From the NCBI GenBank assembly GCA_014529385.2, contig CM043942.1, positions 1,528,501 through 1,592,500 on the forward strand: DNA of 64,000 bases. Reading direction: 5' to 3'. Below are positions 1-9,790 of the stretch, one piece after another (positions within the stretch are counted from its first letter, which is position 1; each line of letters starts with the position of its first letter). The notes beneath the pieces are model-generated. The model saw only the letters and a program-made list of their open reading frames with translations. It was not told the DNA's origin and ran no database searches. The translations under genes were made by a program, and so were the position numbers. This DNA is from Adiantum capillus-veneris (lineage: Eukaryota; Streptophyta; Polypodiopsida; Polypodiales; Pteridaceae).

Positions 1-483
1 TATCCGGCACAAACCTTTTGAGTAGACTTACATGGAAGGCGTTGTGGATGTTGATGTGTGATGGGAGATCCAGCTTGTAGGTGATGTCGTTGTAGGACTT
101 GAGCACTTTGTATGGCCCATAGTAGCGGTGGTTGAACTTCGGGGAGAGGCCTTGAGGGAGGGTGATATTCTCGGAGCTGACGAGGACTAAGTCACCTTCT
201 TGGAAGAGTTCGGCAGGCCGTCGTTTTTGGTTGGCGTATTTGGCGATGCGAACCTTGCTTTGCTCGAGGATTTTCTTTGCGCGTTGCATGCGCGTTTGCC
301 ATTGTTGAAGAAACTCCTCACATTCCAAATCCTGGGCATGCATGTCGCCGGTTGCCAGTGCAAGAGGGATGATGACTTCTTTACCTATGGAGAGCTCGAA
401 TGGGGTATAGCCAGTGCTGCTGTGGATGGAGTTGTTGTAGTGGAATTCTAGGACGTCCATGTATTCGGACCAGTCCTTCTGAT
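1..483 (-). pseudogene. Element 1 integrase C-terminal part (GPY motif), cut by the window edge
   Basis: In a shifted frame the minus strand continues the integrase: a stretch resembling NNSIHSSTGYTPFEL, then QRAKKILEQSKVR, QEGDLVLV, and the GPY motif in YYGPYKVLKSYNDI followed by INIHNAFHVSLLKRF. This is the C-terminal domain that precedes the chromodomain in chromoviruses. The element runs off the window here. Confidence 0.82.
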
Positions 484-1452
484 CTACCTTGACGTAGCTA
501 GGATGTAGTCTTCGATGCCTTGGTTGACTGTTTCAGTTTGCCCATCGGTTTCGGGGTGGTAGGTGAAGGAGAAGCGTAGATGGGTGCCTAGTAGCTTGAA
601 GAGCTCGTGCCAGTGGTCACTGAGGAAGCGGGTGTCGCGATCAGAAACTATGGCTAAGGGTAGGCCGTGGTATTTGAAGACTTTGGAGAAGAAGTGTTTG
701 GCGACTTGGTACGCGGTGACGGGAGGCTTTGCAGGTATGAAGTGGGCTTGCTTGGTAAAGTAGTCGACGACCACCATGATGGTAGTGTGGCCGTGGGAGG
801 GGGGGAGGTCGACGATGAAGTCTATACTTACCATGTCCCAAGGCCGGGAGGGTGTTGGCATGGGGTGGAGGAGGCCGACAGGCTTGACTCTTTGAGCTTT
901 GACCAGTTGACAGGTTGGGCAGGTGCGCACGTAGTCGATGACGTCGTCCTTCATTTTGGGCCACATGTAGTGTTGATGGAGTTTGTCATAAGATCTCTTC
1001 TGGTCACCATGTCCAGCTAGCTTGTAGTCATGAGCCTCCCACATGAGGTCTTTCTTTAGCTCTGGATCATTGGGGATGTAGATTTTGCCATGCGCGTAGA
1101 AGAGGTTATCTTTGACTTCGAAGAGGCCCAGGGCAGCTTTGCCAGAGATGTGGTTTTTGAGCATTCGGAGGACAGCGGGGTCAGCTTTTTGACCGTCGAG
1201 GATGCGTTGGCGTAGGGTGCTGTTTGCTGTGCAGATGGCTGTGAGGGTGGGTCTTCGACTGAGGGCATCTGGCATGACATTTGTGGTTCCAGGTTTGTGG
1301 ATGATGTCGATGTAGTACTGTGCAAGTGTGTCTTGCCACCTGGCTTGCTTGGGGGTAATTTTGGGCTGTGTTTGGAAGTACTTGAGCGAGATGTTATCTG
1401 TGTAGACTTTGGTGTGCTTGTCTTGGACATAGTGTTGCCACTTTCGGAGGCA
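484..1452 (-). pseudogene. Element 1 RNase H end and integrase core
   Basis: After the stop at 1453 the same frame continues with CLRKWQHYVQDKHTKVYTD and PDALSRR, the end of RNase H. Then comes the integrase: an HHCC zinc finger (HDYKLAGHGD ... CPTCQ), the first Asp in SIDFIVDLP, the second in VSDRDTRF, and the Glu in GQTETVNQ, giving the DDE triad. The frame closes at 484 shortly after the triad. The next frame carries the expected continuation, so a 1-base indel near 500 is likely. Integrase inserts the element cDNA into the genome. Confidence 0.88.
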
Positions 1453-2583
1453 CTAGACGACAGCAAGCATTTCCTTCTCATGTGTGGTCCATCTTGTCTC
1501 TACATCTGTGAATTTGTGGGATTCGTAGGCGATGGGTTGATTCTCTTGCATGAGGACACCCCCAATGGCACCATCTGAGGCATCAGTATGAACTTCAAAG
1601 GGTTTAGTGAAATCGGGTAGTCGGAGGACGGGGGCACCACACATGGCTATCTTCAGGTTCTCAAAACCTTCTTCTTCTTTGGAGGTCCACTGAAAGGGTT
1701 TGTGGCCTTTGGTTATCTCTGTAAGTGGTGCTACAATCTTGCTGAAGTCGCGGATGAAGCGGCGTGTGTACTGAGAGAAGCCCACAAACTCTCGGACTTG
1801 TTTGATGGATGTCGGGGGAGCCCAGTTGATGACGGCGTCGACTTTCTTGGGATCCACCATAATACCTTCGGATGTGACAATGAAACCGAGGAACTCGATG
1901 CTTTGGACAACAAACTCACACTTTTCCAGCCTGGCATAAAGTTGGTGTTCGCGGAGGCGCTGGAGTACTGCGGCGACATGCTTTTGGTGCTCTTGTAAGG
2001 TCTTGTTGTAGATGAGTAAATAGTCAATGTAAGTGATGAGTAAATCGTCAATGTAAGTGATGAGAAAATCGTCAATCATGTTGCGGAAACTGTCATGGAT
2101 TATTCGGCAAAAAGTGTCAGGACCGCCGGTGAGACCGAAACCGTCAATGTAAGTGATGAGAAAATCGTCAATCATGTTGCGGAAACTGTCATGGATTATT
2201 TGGCAAAAAGTGTCACGACCGCCGGTGAGACCGAAACCCAGGACAAGCCATTCCCAGGAGCCGTAGCGTGTGCGGAAGGCGGTCTTCGCAATGTATTTAA
2301 GGGCAACGCGGACTTGGTGATAGCCTGAGCGGAGATCGATGCGCGTGAAGTACTTGGCACCCTGTGGTTTGTCTAGGAGGTCTTCCATGAGGGGAACTGT
2401 GTACTTGTTTTTGATAGTGATCTTGTTGAGGGCCTGATAATCCACGCACAGTCTCATCAAGCCATCTTTCTTCTTGACAAATAGGACTGGGGCCCCAAAA
2501 GGAGAGCTGATGGGCCGGATGAAGCCTTGATCCTCTAATTCTTGGAGTTGCTTCTTGAGATCTTTTAGCTCCGTGTCATTCAT
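1453..2583 (-). pseudogene. Element 1 reverse transcriptase and start of RNase H, with in-frame active-site duplications
   Basis: Ty3/gypsy RT: FVKKKDGLMRLCVDYQALN, then DLRSGYHQ, FGLTGG, the catalytic TYIDD, and LGFIVTSEGI. RNase H begins at HTDASDGAIGGVL and reaches HEKEMLAVV, where TAG at 1453-1455 stops the frame. RNase H and integrase continue beyond it. The palm is abnormal: the block FGLTGG to YID occurs twice (96-bp units) and is followed by two further 8-residue copies of LLITYID type. The frame stays open through all of it. A normal gypsy RT has one FGLT block and one YIDD. Copying DNA from the element RNA was the original role. Confidence 0.88.
2011..2238 (-). repeat. Nested tandem duplications inside the element 1 RT active site
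   Basis: Two 96-bp units (2047-2142 and 2143-2238) differ at only a few bases. Two 24-bp units (2011-2034, 2035-2058) adjoin them, and the start of a third merges into the first long unit. Both periods are multiples of three, so the RT frame is kept. The unit covers the FGLT block through the catalytic YID. Confidence 0.93.
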
Positions 2584-2673
2584 GCGGTAGGGGGCCTTGG
2601 CCGGGGGTGTACTCCAGGGGATGAGATCAATTTCGTGTTGAATTTGTCGGGGAGGGGGTAGGCTGGGGGGAAG

Positions 2674-3390
2674 TTATGGGGGCATGACATCTTTGTACTT
2701 CTGGAGAATGGGGTTAAGTGAGGGATCACCCACTTTGGCCTGTTTGAGGGTGATGGAGTTGAGTCTTCCTGTGGGCCGTTCCTGTGCTTGCATGATGCAG
2801 AGGTGAACTTGAGCTCCTTTCTTGAGAGCCCTCTCAACTTGCTTTGCACTCATGAGATTGAGTCTGGGGGAAGATGTCTCTGGGACTTTTTGTTTACCTT
2901 TCATTGTTGCCAATTGAGCGGAGTCATTGCGGTTGATGGGGGGGGGGGGGTTGGTTTGAAGATGCGCCTGACGTGTGAATGCTTGCTTTGTTGTGAGTCT
3001 AGCGCCTTGGACTGTAACTGCTTTGCCTTGATTTTTCAGAAGCAATTGGTCCACCTTCATGCCTAGGAGTGCAATGAGATACTTGTCGTTGAAGGACAGA
3101 CCAATGATTGCCTCGAAGTCCTCCATTGGTACTACTATGAAGTCAAGTCGACATGTGAATTCACCCATCTCAATCCTGACTTGACGGGCTGCCTTGACAT
3201 TGCTATCCTTTCCTTGGGCAAACTTGACAGTGGTTTCATTTACGGTGGTGAGGTGTAGGCCCAGGCAAGCGGCGCACTGCGGGGATAGAAAATTGTGTGT
3301 AGCACCTGAGTCTACCATGATCCGTTGCGGCTGTGATCCAATTGTTGCCTGGACATACAGGTTCTGGATGTCCGTGATAGCTGCCGCCAT
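2674..3390 (-). pseudogene. Element 1 aspartic protease (retropepsin) and linker to RT
   Basis: The pol frame here carries a retropepsin with the catalytic triplet in VDSGATHNFL and the second conserved turn near AIIGLSF. The protease cuts the gag-pol polyprotein. After the protease comes a linker with a short proline run and the words RNDSAQ and DVMPP. The frame ends in TAA at 2674-2676, where the family would continue into the RT, so this is read as a nonsense mutation. RT follows in the same frame 90 bases on. Confidence 0.85.
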
Positions 3391-3491
3391 GCATTGAGGG
3401 TGGAGGGATACCGCTCCAATACGTGGTTGTTGGTCAGCAACAGGGGTATCCCTTTCTTCGATTCTTATGTTGGGGGGGGAGGGTGGTTCTT

Positions 3492-4697
3492 CTATTTGGA
3501 GGGTGTTGACCCTGCTAAATGAGGATGATGCCTGATTTCTCTTGCGGACACATGCGTAGTTGGGTCCATGGGCGATTCTGCAGTCTGGTTATTGTTGCCG
3601 TTGTAAGTATTGCTATAAGAATTGCGAGCAAAAAATCTGCGTGGGACTAAGGCGCCATTTCTGCGGCCTAATCCCGGGTTGAAATTGGGTGGTGGTGGGC
3701 GGGGGTCATTGCTTCTATTATTGTCTATAAATTCGCGGCCTCGCCCGGCGGGTGGGTTAGCCCAGTTTCTTGAGGCAGTGGGGGCAAAATTGTTGGGGCG
3801 AGGGTTATTTGAAGGCAAACCTGGTGTTGAGCTTGTGTCGCGTATCTTTTCGGCCATATTGGCGGCCACTTCCCAGGTGTTGGGATTCTGTTTTTCTACC
3901 TCTCGACGGGCCCAGGGCTTAAGGCCGTACAAGAACCCATTTAGCCTGTCTGTTGTGTGCATCAGTGGGAGTTGAAGCATCAGTCGACGATACTTGACGA
4001 CGTAATCTGATATGTGGCCATCTTGGCGCAGGTCGCGCCACGAGTCTCTGACTTTGTTGCCTTCATTATCTGGGACAAAGTAGTTGATCATGTCTCTTTG
4101 TAAGTCCTCCCATTCCTCCCAGGTCTTTGATGTCTGCTCGGTGAGGAACCATACATAGGCGTCGTCAGCCAGGACGGTTTTGGCCACTTGTACCCATCTG
4201 CGTCTGCCTATGTTGTTCCACTGCATGTAGTCTTCTACCTCCCTGAACAACTTGTTGAGTTCCAGTGAGGTGCGGTGGCCTTTGTATTTCTCTAGGGGAA
4301 TGGGTTTGAATTTTCCCAGTCTGTTCTCATCTTCTAGATTTTTCTCAGGGCTGTAGTAGCGCCCTTCACTTTGGTCATCCGGATAGTCTTCATCTTCGTC
4401 GATTGTCCCAAGCCTTCCGGGCCACGGTCGCCTTTGTGTGTTTCGTCGGGTGTTGACATTGCTTGTGCCTGGGCGATCTTCGTGTCGTCGGCCTAGCTGT
4501 GTTTGAATCGGGTCGCCCAGGTTAGCAGACATCAGGTTGATCTGGTGTTCCACGGAAGCCATGATGCGTGCCTCCAGTCTTTCTTCCATTAGGTCTTGGT
4601 CATCTTGTCGCAGCTTCGTTTTCTTCTTCTTCTTGCGGTCTCTATTCAGGTTAGGCTCGGTCCTGTATCCTTCGTCATATTCTTGATTTCCAGCCAT
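3492..4697 (-). pseudogene. gag: Element 1 gag, 3' end frameshifted
   Basis: The start is placed at the ATG at 4697 (MAGNQEYDEG), the first Met after the low-complexity leader. The open frame extends upstream to 4844, but that part is leader pattern. The protein has a basic, charged N terminus (a KKKKK run), then a capsid-like region with the typical gag segment around WVQVAKTVLADDAYVWFL and a later Asn/Pro/Gly-rich part. Near 3590 the frame shifts. In the neighbouring frame a Cys/His stretch (CRIAHGPNYAC) and the linker to protease continue, so the stop at 3492 is out of frame and a 1-base indel is likely. Gag forms the particle core of the retrotransposon. Confidence 0.8.
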
Positions 4698-4719
4698 TGT
4701 TGTACTCCTATGGCCGAAG

Positions 4720-5215
4720 CCGAGAAAAAACTCAAAAATGTCAAAAACTGAAAAACTCCGAAAAACGGGCTTGAAAACGTCGAAAAACGATGAAACAGCG
4801 CAAAACGGGGTCCAAAACGACAAAAACCGCGAAAAACGGGTCAAAAACGATGAAAACCGGTCCCAAACGGTGTAAGACGGGGCAAAACGAGGTAAAACAT
4901 TGAAAAACGATGAAGAACGTTGAGAAACGCATCAAAACCGCAAGGAACGCGGGTCAAACGAGGCAAAACGGCGAAAAACGGTGGGGAACGTGGAGAAAAC
5001 GGAAGGGACGGGGAAAAACGGGCCAAGAACGCAGAGAACGCGGGTCAAATGGGGCAAAACGGCGAAAAACGGTGGGGAACGTGGAGAAAACACAAGGGAC
5101 GGGGCAAAATGGGGCAAAAACGCAAGGGACGTGGTGAAAACGAGGCAAAACGGGCCAAGAACGCGGAGAAACGTGGCCAAACGGGGCAAATGGGCCGAAA
5201 ACGTGGTGACAACCA
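4720..5215 (-). repeat. Pyrimidine-rich simple-pattern leader of element 1
   Basis: Between primer site and gag lies about 500 bp built from loose repeats of AAAACGGGG-like words (plus strand). Longer duplications are embedded: about 55 bp starting at 4946 recurs at 5038, a period of 92. The pattern opens several reading frames on both strands, which I treat as by-products of composition. It is the 5' untranslated leader by position. Confidence 0.75.
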
Positions 5216-5256
5216 CGGGCCATGGGCCGACGTCGGGTCGGCGGGGACTCGAGACC

Positions 5257-5270
5257 AAGCTCTGATACCA
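5257..5270 (-). other. Primer-binding site, initiator-Met tRNA
   Basis: The minus strand reads TGGTATCAGAGCTT, the standard complement of the 3' end of plant initiator methionine tRNA. It lies two bases from the LTR edge at 5273 and fixes the direction of element 1. Confidence 0.93.
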
Positions 5271-5272
5271 AG

Positions 5273-5653
5273 TGTGACGCCCTCGTTCGGGGCGTCGGGG
5301 AAAAGGGGCTGCGCCGGCTCACCTGCGTTGCAAACGGGACCTGCAGGCAAGCAAACGCATACACAAGAACGCAACTTGAAAACTGAACGCAAGAGGGACA
5401 CGAGATTGAGGGACGCGAACGAATGATCAATATTGCAAGAAAGGGCCAAATACAAGGGACACGAAGAATCACATGAAAACGAGGCTCGCAAGTTGGGGGA
5501 AGTGGCACATACTTCCCTTATACTCGGCTAAGCACGACCAAGAGACAAAAACCTCTCACCTCGCCAAGGTGCCCCATCGAGTACCAATTCCTTCGCAAAC
5601 CGTACTCCTCGGTGCTTCACCTACCACGTCATCAAGCCGCGTCCGACGCCACA
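5273..5653 (-). repeat. Probable 5' LTR of element 1
   Basis: The LTR edge next to the primer site is clear: on the plus strand it starts TGTGACGCCC two bases after the primer site. The outer edge is less sure. A TG...CA unit of 381 bp ends at 5653, and a TATAAGG box in sense orientation lies near 5520-5525, about 130 bp into that unit, which suits a short LTR. However, a related relic at 18400-18530 stays similar across 5653, so the LTR could extend further. The partner LTR lies outside the window. Confidence 0.55.
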
Positions 5654-5677
5654 TCAGTCACGGCGCCGTGACTGATG
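5652..5677. repeat. Perfect 26-bp palindrome at the outer edge of the element 1 LTR
   Basis: Each 13-bp half, CATCAGTCACGGC and its complement, pairs perfectly with no spacer. A degraded version of the same site occurs near 18505 in a related relic, where three of the paired positions no longer match. It may be a protein-binding site or a hairpin. Confidence 0.85.
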
Positions 5678-6025
5678 AGCTGAGGAAAAAATTGGGGGGC
5701 TTAGTTTTAGGGTATTATTAGCAGAAAGCAAGAAACTCAAGAGCATTAGCGAGTGAATAAGGGGAAGCAAAAACGTGAGAAGGGGTTGATGAAGCAAGGC
5801 AAGGTTTTACGAAGGAGGGCAAGGCGAGGTGGAGAACAACAAGGCATAGAAGGGCTCTCTCTCTGTGTCGCTCTCGTTCTCGGCAAGGAAGCAAGGGAAA
5901 GACTCTCTCTCTGTCTCGCTCTCCAATCAAAGCAAGGGGAGAAGAAGAAGAGTAAGCAAAGGGAAGAAAAGATCTCTCAAGCTCTTGCTCGCTCTCTCTC
6001 ATCCTCGGTTAGGAGCAAAGCAAGA

Positions 6026-6030
<5 letters not shown>

Positions 6031-6102
<72 letters not shown>

Positions 6103-6107
6103 CCCCC
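6031..6107. repeat. (TC)n microsatellite with terminal C run
   Basis: About 35 TC units run from 6031 to 6100, followed by seven further C residues. Similar tracts occur at the same relative place in the relic at 18676-18745. Confidence 0.97.
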
Positions 6108-6530
6108 AATCAAAGTAAGGTGAGAAGGGAGTCCGAAGGAAGATGTGTGACGGTCGAAGGGGAGAGGAGGAAAAAGGCACATTGGTTCCCTCTCTCGCTC
6201 TCATGCTTGGCTAATAAAACAATCAAGGTTCTCTCTCTTGATCTTGATCTCAAGGAAGGAGCAGCCCTCTCTCTCGTACTCGGTTAGTAAAGGAAGGGGA
6301 CAATCTCATGCTCTCTCTCGGCCGTAATCAAGGGAGGAGCATGTAAGGGAGACGAGGAGAAAGCGAGGGGTTACAAATTAGCGGCATGAGATCAAAAGAG
6401 GAAAAACAAGGAGGCCAAGCAAGGGATAAAGTTTCAGATAGCAATTGAAGAGCAGGAGAAAGTTAAAACTAGAGAACTGCAATTATGCCAGTGTAAAACA
6501 TAAAGAGTGGGAAGTTGCATCACAGTTGAT

Positions 6531-6774
6531 AATAATTGAAGCATGATGATTGACAAAGTGAGCTTACATGATGTTTGCAAAATCTTTAAAATAGAAGAAG
6601 CAGATAAAGCGACAAGAGGGGATTTCTGTCACCGTCGTCAGCTAAAGTTGGTAATAATTGAAGCATGATGATTGACAAAGTGAGCTTACATGATGTTTGC
6701 AAAATCTTTAAAATAGAAGAAGCAGATAAAGCGACAAGAGGGGATTTCCATCACCGTCGTCAGCTAAAGATTGA
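6531..6774. repeat. Tandem duplication, two 122-bp units
   Basis: AATAATTGAAGCATGATG starts at 6531 and again at 6653. The two units are almost identical to the GTCGTCAGCTAAAG at their ends, differing mainly at CTGTCACC versus CCATCACC. The units are non-coding. Confidence 0.92.
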
Positions 6775-7663
6775 TTAATCATCGTGCTAAGCCCCGATGT
6801 CGTTAACGGTCCGATTAATTCTATAAAGTGGGAGCTTACAATAATGGCCGCCCATAGTAAGTGGCCACCCACATGAGCCATAAAATGGCCACTCAAAGGC
6901 ATTGGAATGGAGACCCAATTAAAGGAGTGAATTGACTGTGAAAGGGAAAGAAAAAAGGAGGAGAAAGCGTGCAGGCAATGGGCCAGGGTGCAGAGAAAAG
7001 AAAGAGGAGCTCGCACTGTAGGGGAATAATTGTGCGAAAGGTGAGCCGCGAAGGCACCGGGCCCCTGGCTGTGAGAGGTGTGGGGAAAGAAGATGTAGAA
7101 GACACAATTAACGACAACAGTGTTAAAAAACAAGCAGCTCGCCTAATTCCAGTTAATCGACAGAATACATGGTTAAACAATCACTATGGAGGTTTAAATG
7201 CTCTTTACAAGAAGAAACCTGGCAGGTGCTAAATAAGAAAAGTAATAACGTCCTGCCTTACACTACCTTCTGCTTCCCGATTTGAATGGCTAATGGACTT
7301 CGAGGAGGTTTAGGATGGCTATTGCCTCTCACCTTCTTCCCCCGGAGAGCAAGAGATCAATCTGATGCTTGGCTAACGAGGATTAGGGAAGGTTTAAAAT
7401 GGCTTAAGAGAGCTTATGACTCGGGTAATGAAATCTTAGAAGATTAGGCTTGGTTTAGGAGATAGAAACTCGATTAGGCTTGGCTTATGAAGATAGAAAC
7501 TCCATTAGGCTTGGCTTATAGTAGGTTAAGAGACGTTAAAGAGAGCTTATGAGGTTCCGAGTAGGTTTAGGAAGGCTTATGAGCTTAAGCTTGAGGGATT
7601 CGAGAGGTTTAGGATGGCTTATGATCTTAAGCTTGAGGGATTCATTGGTTTAGGATTGCTTAA

Positions 7664-9001
7664 CACTAGGTTGGTAACCTAACAAGACATAAAAGTTTCC
7701 TTTCAGGGTTCTGAAAAAAACCTCCAAAACCATAGTAGATCCACTCATTTTGTAAAATCCTTTCATGAGGTTATAGTTCAAGGCCTACTACACATGAAAA
7801 AAATAAGAAACTTGTAAAATTTCTCATCTTTTGGTCACACCAAGCCTCCAAAGTTGATGGACTAGTACATTTTCATCAAAACAGTCATTTCTTACGTTTT
7901 GTTGCATAAAAACAAGATTAGGGATTTTTGTAGGACTTGAGATAAATTCCATAGTTAACTTCAATGGGTTGGTGATTAGAACATATGATTGCTTCTCACT
8001 CACAATTTTTTGTTTTGCCAAAAGAAATAGGTACAAAAAGTTGAATTTTTACCATTATGCAAACCTATCATCAAAGTTTCTATAGCCACGCTCAATACAA
8101 ATAATATATGCATGTTTTCTTAGTTCCCTATTGTCCTTTAGGTTCATAAGGAGCCATGGAGCATGTCAAAAGAATAATACATCTCTTATCAAGGGGAATC
8201 TTGGGGACAAAGATGAAGTGCTAAATACAGCAAACATGAAAAAACTGGGCTCAACATTATGAGTTGTAGAATCCCATAGAAACTATTCAATATCTAGCCA
8301 AATTTGATCCTTATGACTAGATATGGTTACTACCTACAAAATGCATGTAGTTGTCACAAGAAACTAACAATATTGGAAAAGCTATACTTGATATACTAGA
8401 ATGTTTCGTTTTCTTCTATAATTGAAAAAATCAACCATCGTTGTCTACTATGCAAAATAGGGTATTAGGTGCCCCAAAACTCAAGGAATATTAGCTTTAT
8501 GTTACAATATGCAACATAGAGAATCAAAACTGCATTTGGATATCATGAAAGCCACCAAAAAAATCATAGAAGAGCTAAAATTGGCTAAAAAACAAGATTT
8601 GACAATTTTTGTAATTTGGTCATAACTTAGAACTTTAACATTTATTTCTCCCTAGAAGCATTAGGACATCTTGAGGACTACTAAATATAGTTCTCTAGCA
8701 TTATAGACCTCACAAACATGAATTCTAGAGTGGTATAGTTGCAAAAAGTTGAAAAAAGCCAAAACCAGGACCCGTTTTTTCACACAGTTTAGGTTGTGAA
8801 ATGTTGTGCAAGGACAAGGTTAAAGATGGAATTGATATTCCAAAAAAATGTCAAGTTTTTTTCAGCTCATGAGACAACTTTCTAGACAAATAGCACCGCC
8901 AAATCCATTTTGAAACTCTTGACATAATTCAAGGAAAATGGTCACTTCACAGGACATAAAAGTGTCCCAAGACATAAAAGTGTCCCATTACCAACCTAGT
9001 G
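7664..9001. mobile_element. Non-autonomous DNA transposon, 1338 bp, TTAA target-site duplication
   Basis: Perfect 14-bp terminal inverted repeats, CACTAGGTTGGTAA at 7664-7677 and its complement at 8988-9001, are flanked on both sides by TTAA (7660-7663, 9002-9005). The subterminal word GACATAAAAGT occurs once on the left and twice on the right. The interior is AT-rich with no open frame of transposase size. A TTAA duplication suggests a piggyBac-like mover. Because TTAA is palindromic, a TA duplication with one more terminal base on each side cannot be excluded. The CACTA start is misleading, since no 3-bp duplication fits. It is absent from the partner LTR, which confirms it as an insertion. 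Confidence 0.88.
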
Positions 9002-9196
9002 TTAAGGATTTTAATGAGGCTTAGGAGATTTTGCTTAACCGGTTAAGGAAGATTATGGGAGCTTAAGAGCTTCCTTCAAGAAAAGCTCATGAAGGAGAAG
9101 AACTCCCCAAAAAAAATGAACTCCCGTGAGGTTTTGCTTACCCTCCCTTCTCTTTTATTCCTTGCATGTCTTTTTTTCTTGCTAAAAAAAAGCGAC

Positions 9197-9222
9197 ACCC
9201 ATTAGCGACGTCGCTAATGGGT
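9197..9222. repeat. Perfect 26-bp palindrome in LTR copy A
   Basis: ACCCATTAGCGAC and its complement meet without spacer, with a GACGTC core. The inner 22 bp are conserved exactly in LTR copy B at 17062-17083 although the surroundings have diverged. Possible bZIP-type site or hairpin; function not shown. Confidence 0.9.
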
Positions 9223-9559
9223 TCCTTCCCTTGGTGATGTGGCAGGGCCGCATTTGACCATCACGGAATCTCGCGGGAGAAGCTCCAAAAATGAGCGCGA
9301 GGGGTCTCTGAGCATATCTCGTCTCTGTGGCGGGCTCGTCCGAGCATCCTAGCGCCCAGTGCAAGTGGATCCTCATCTCCTGTGCCATCTACCTGCTGTT
9401 GAACGCCATGGACTTTTCCTTTTTCCCTTCACACTAAAAACCTCTCTTTTTTTACCCTTATTCAGCGGGGGCCCTTTAGATGTATTGGGTGGCTTCTTTT
9501 TAATGGCCCTTGGCCTTTGAGCGGTCGGCCTTTGGGCTCCACATTAGGCATACATATTG

Positions 9560-9790
9560 GCCAAGGCACCACCTAGTTTATCCATTGGACAGCCACGGTA
9601 TTTGTAAGGGCACCACCTTTGGCATACATGCCGGCCAAGGCATCGCAAATACTCATTGCATTCCAAAAGACGACATTTTTGACAAAGAACTCAACAAGAA
9701 CTTTTTGTGCCTTCGTAACAGCACCTCATTTTGCATACATATCGACCAAGGATCTGCCAAGCAACTCAATTTCTACAGCAAGCCGCAGCA
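9560..9790 (-). pseudogene. PPR gene fragment inside LTR copy A
   Basis: The minus strand, the sense strand of element 2, reads GRSLVDMYAK, a TGA, GAVTKAQKVLVEF, then VKNVVFWNAMSI, followed by a second DALAGMYAKGGAL. These are the L and S motif signatures of plant PLS-class PPR proteins, which are organelle RNA-binding proteins, many of them editing factors. The fragment has an in-frame stop and no start codon, so it makes no PPR protein. Homologous fragments lie at the same place in copies B and C. Confidence 0.82.

Larger units (their letters stand above)
1..5653 (-). mobile_element. Ty3/gypsy LTR retrotransposon, element 1 (chromovirus-like), left end outside the window
   Basis: On the minus strand the order is LTR, iMet primer site, leader, gag, protease, RT, RNase H, integrase, and a GPY-type integrase tail that leaves the window at position 1. 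This order is that of Ty3/gypsy elements. The integrase tail and primer type fit chromoviruses, whose chromodomain would lie just outside the window. Protease, RT and the integrase core share one frame, broken by stops at 2674-2676 and 1453-1455. Gag and the integrase tail are shifted into other frames, near 3590 and near 500. The copy is therefore not functional as read. Family is sure; clade is probable. Confidence 0.9.
5654..7016. other. Gene-free low-complexity relic between element 1 and element 2
   Basis: I see no gene here. The stretch holds the palindrome edge, a (TC)35 tract, purine-rich sequence with many CTCTCT words, a 122-bp tandem duplication, and from 6780 to 7000 sequence resembling parts of the LTR at 23986-25526 (for example GTTAACGGTCCGATTAATTCT near 6799). 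It looks like remains of LTRs of the same families. Open frames across the CT tract are repeat artefacts. Confidence 0.6.

Noticed and set aside
484-1275. Plus-strand frames opposite the element 1 integrase and RT (for example 563-763, 667-1020, 1702-1998)
   Set aside because: They are antisense shadows of minus-strand pol coding and have no domain or start context.
4910-5426. Long overlapping frames on both strands over the leader of element 1
   Set aside because: All follow from the AAAACGGGG-type pattern, which lacks stops in most frames. Composition explains them.
5753-6287. Ser/Leu-rich frames over the CT tract
   Set aside because: Pure microsatellite translation (SLSLSL); no coding signal outside the tract.
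7824-8036. Small minus-strand ORF as transposase of the TTAA-flanked element
   Set aside because: Only 70 codons, no DDE or zinc motif, AT-rich. The element is taken as non-autonomous.
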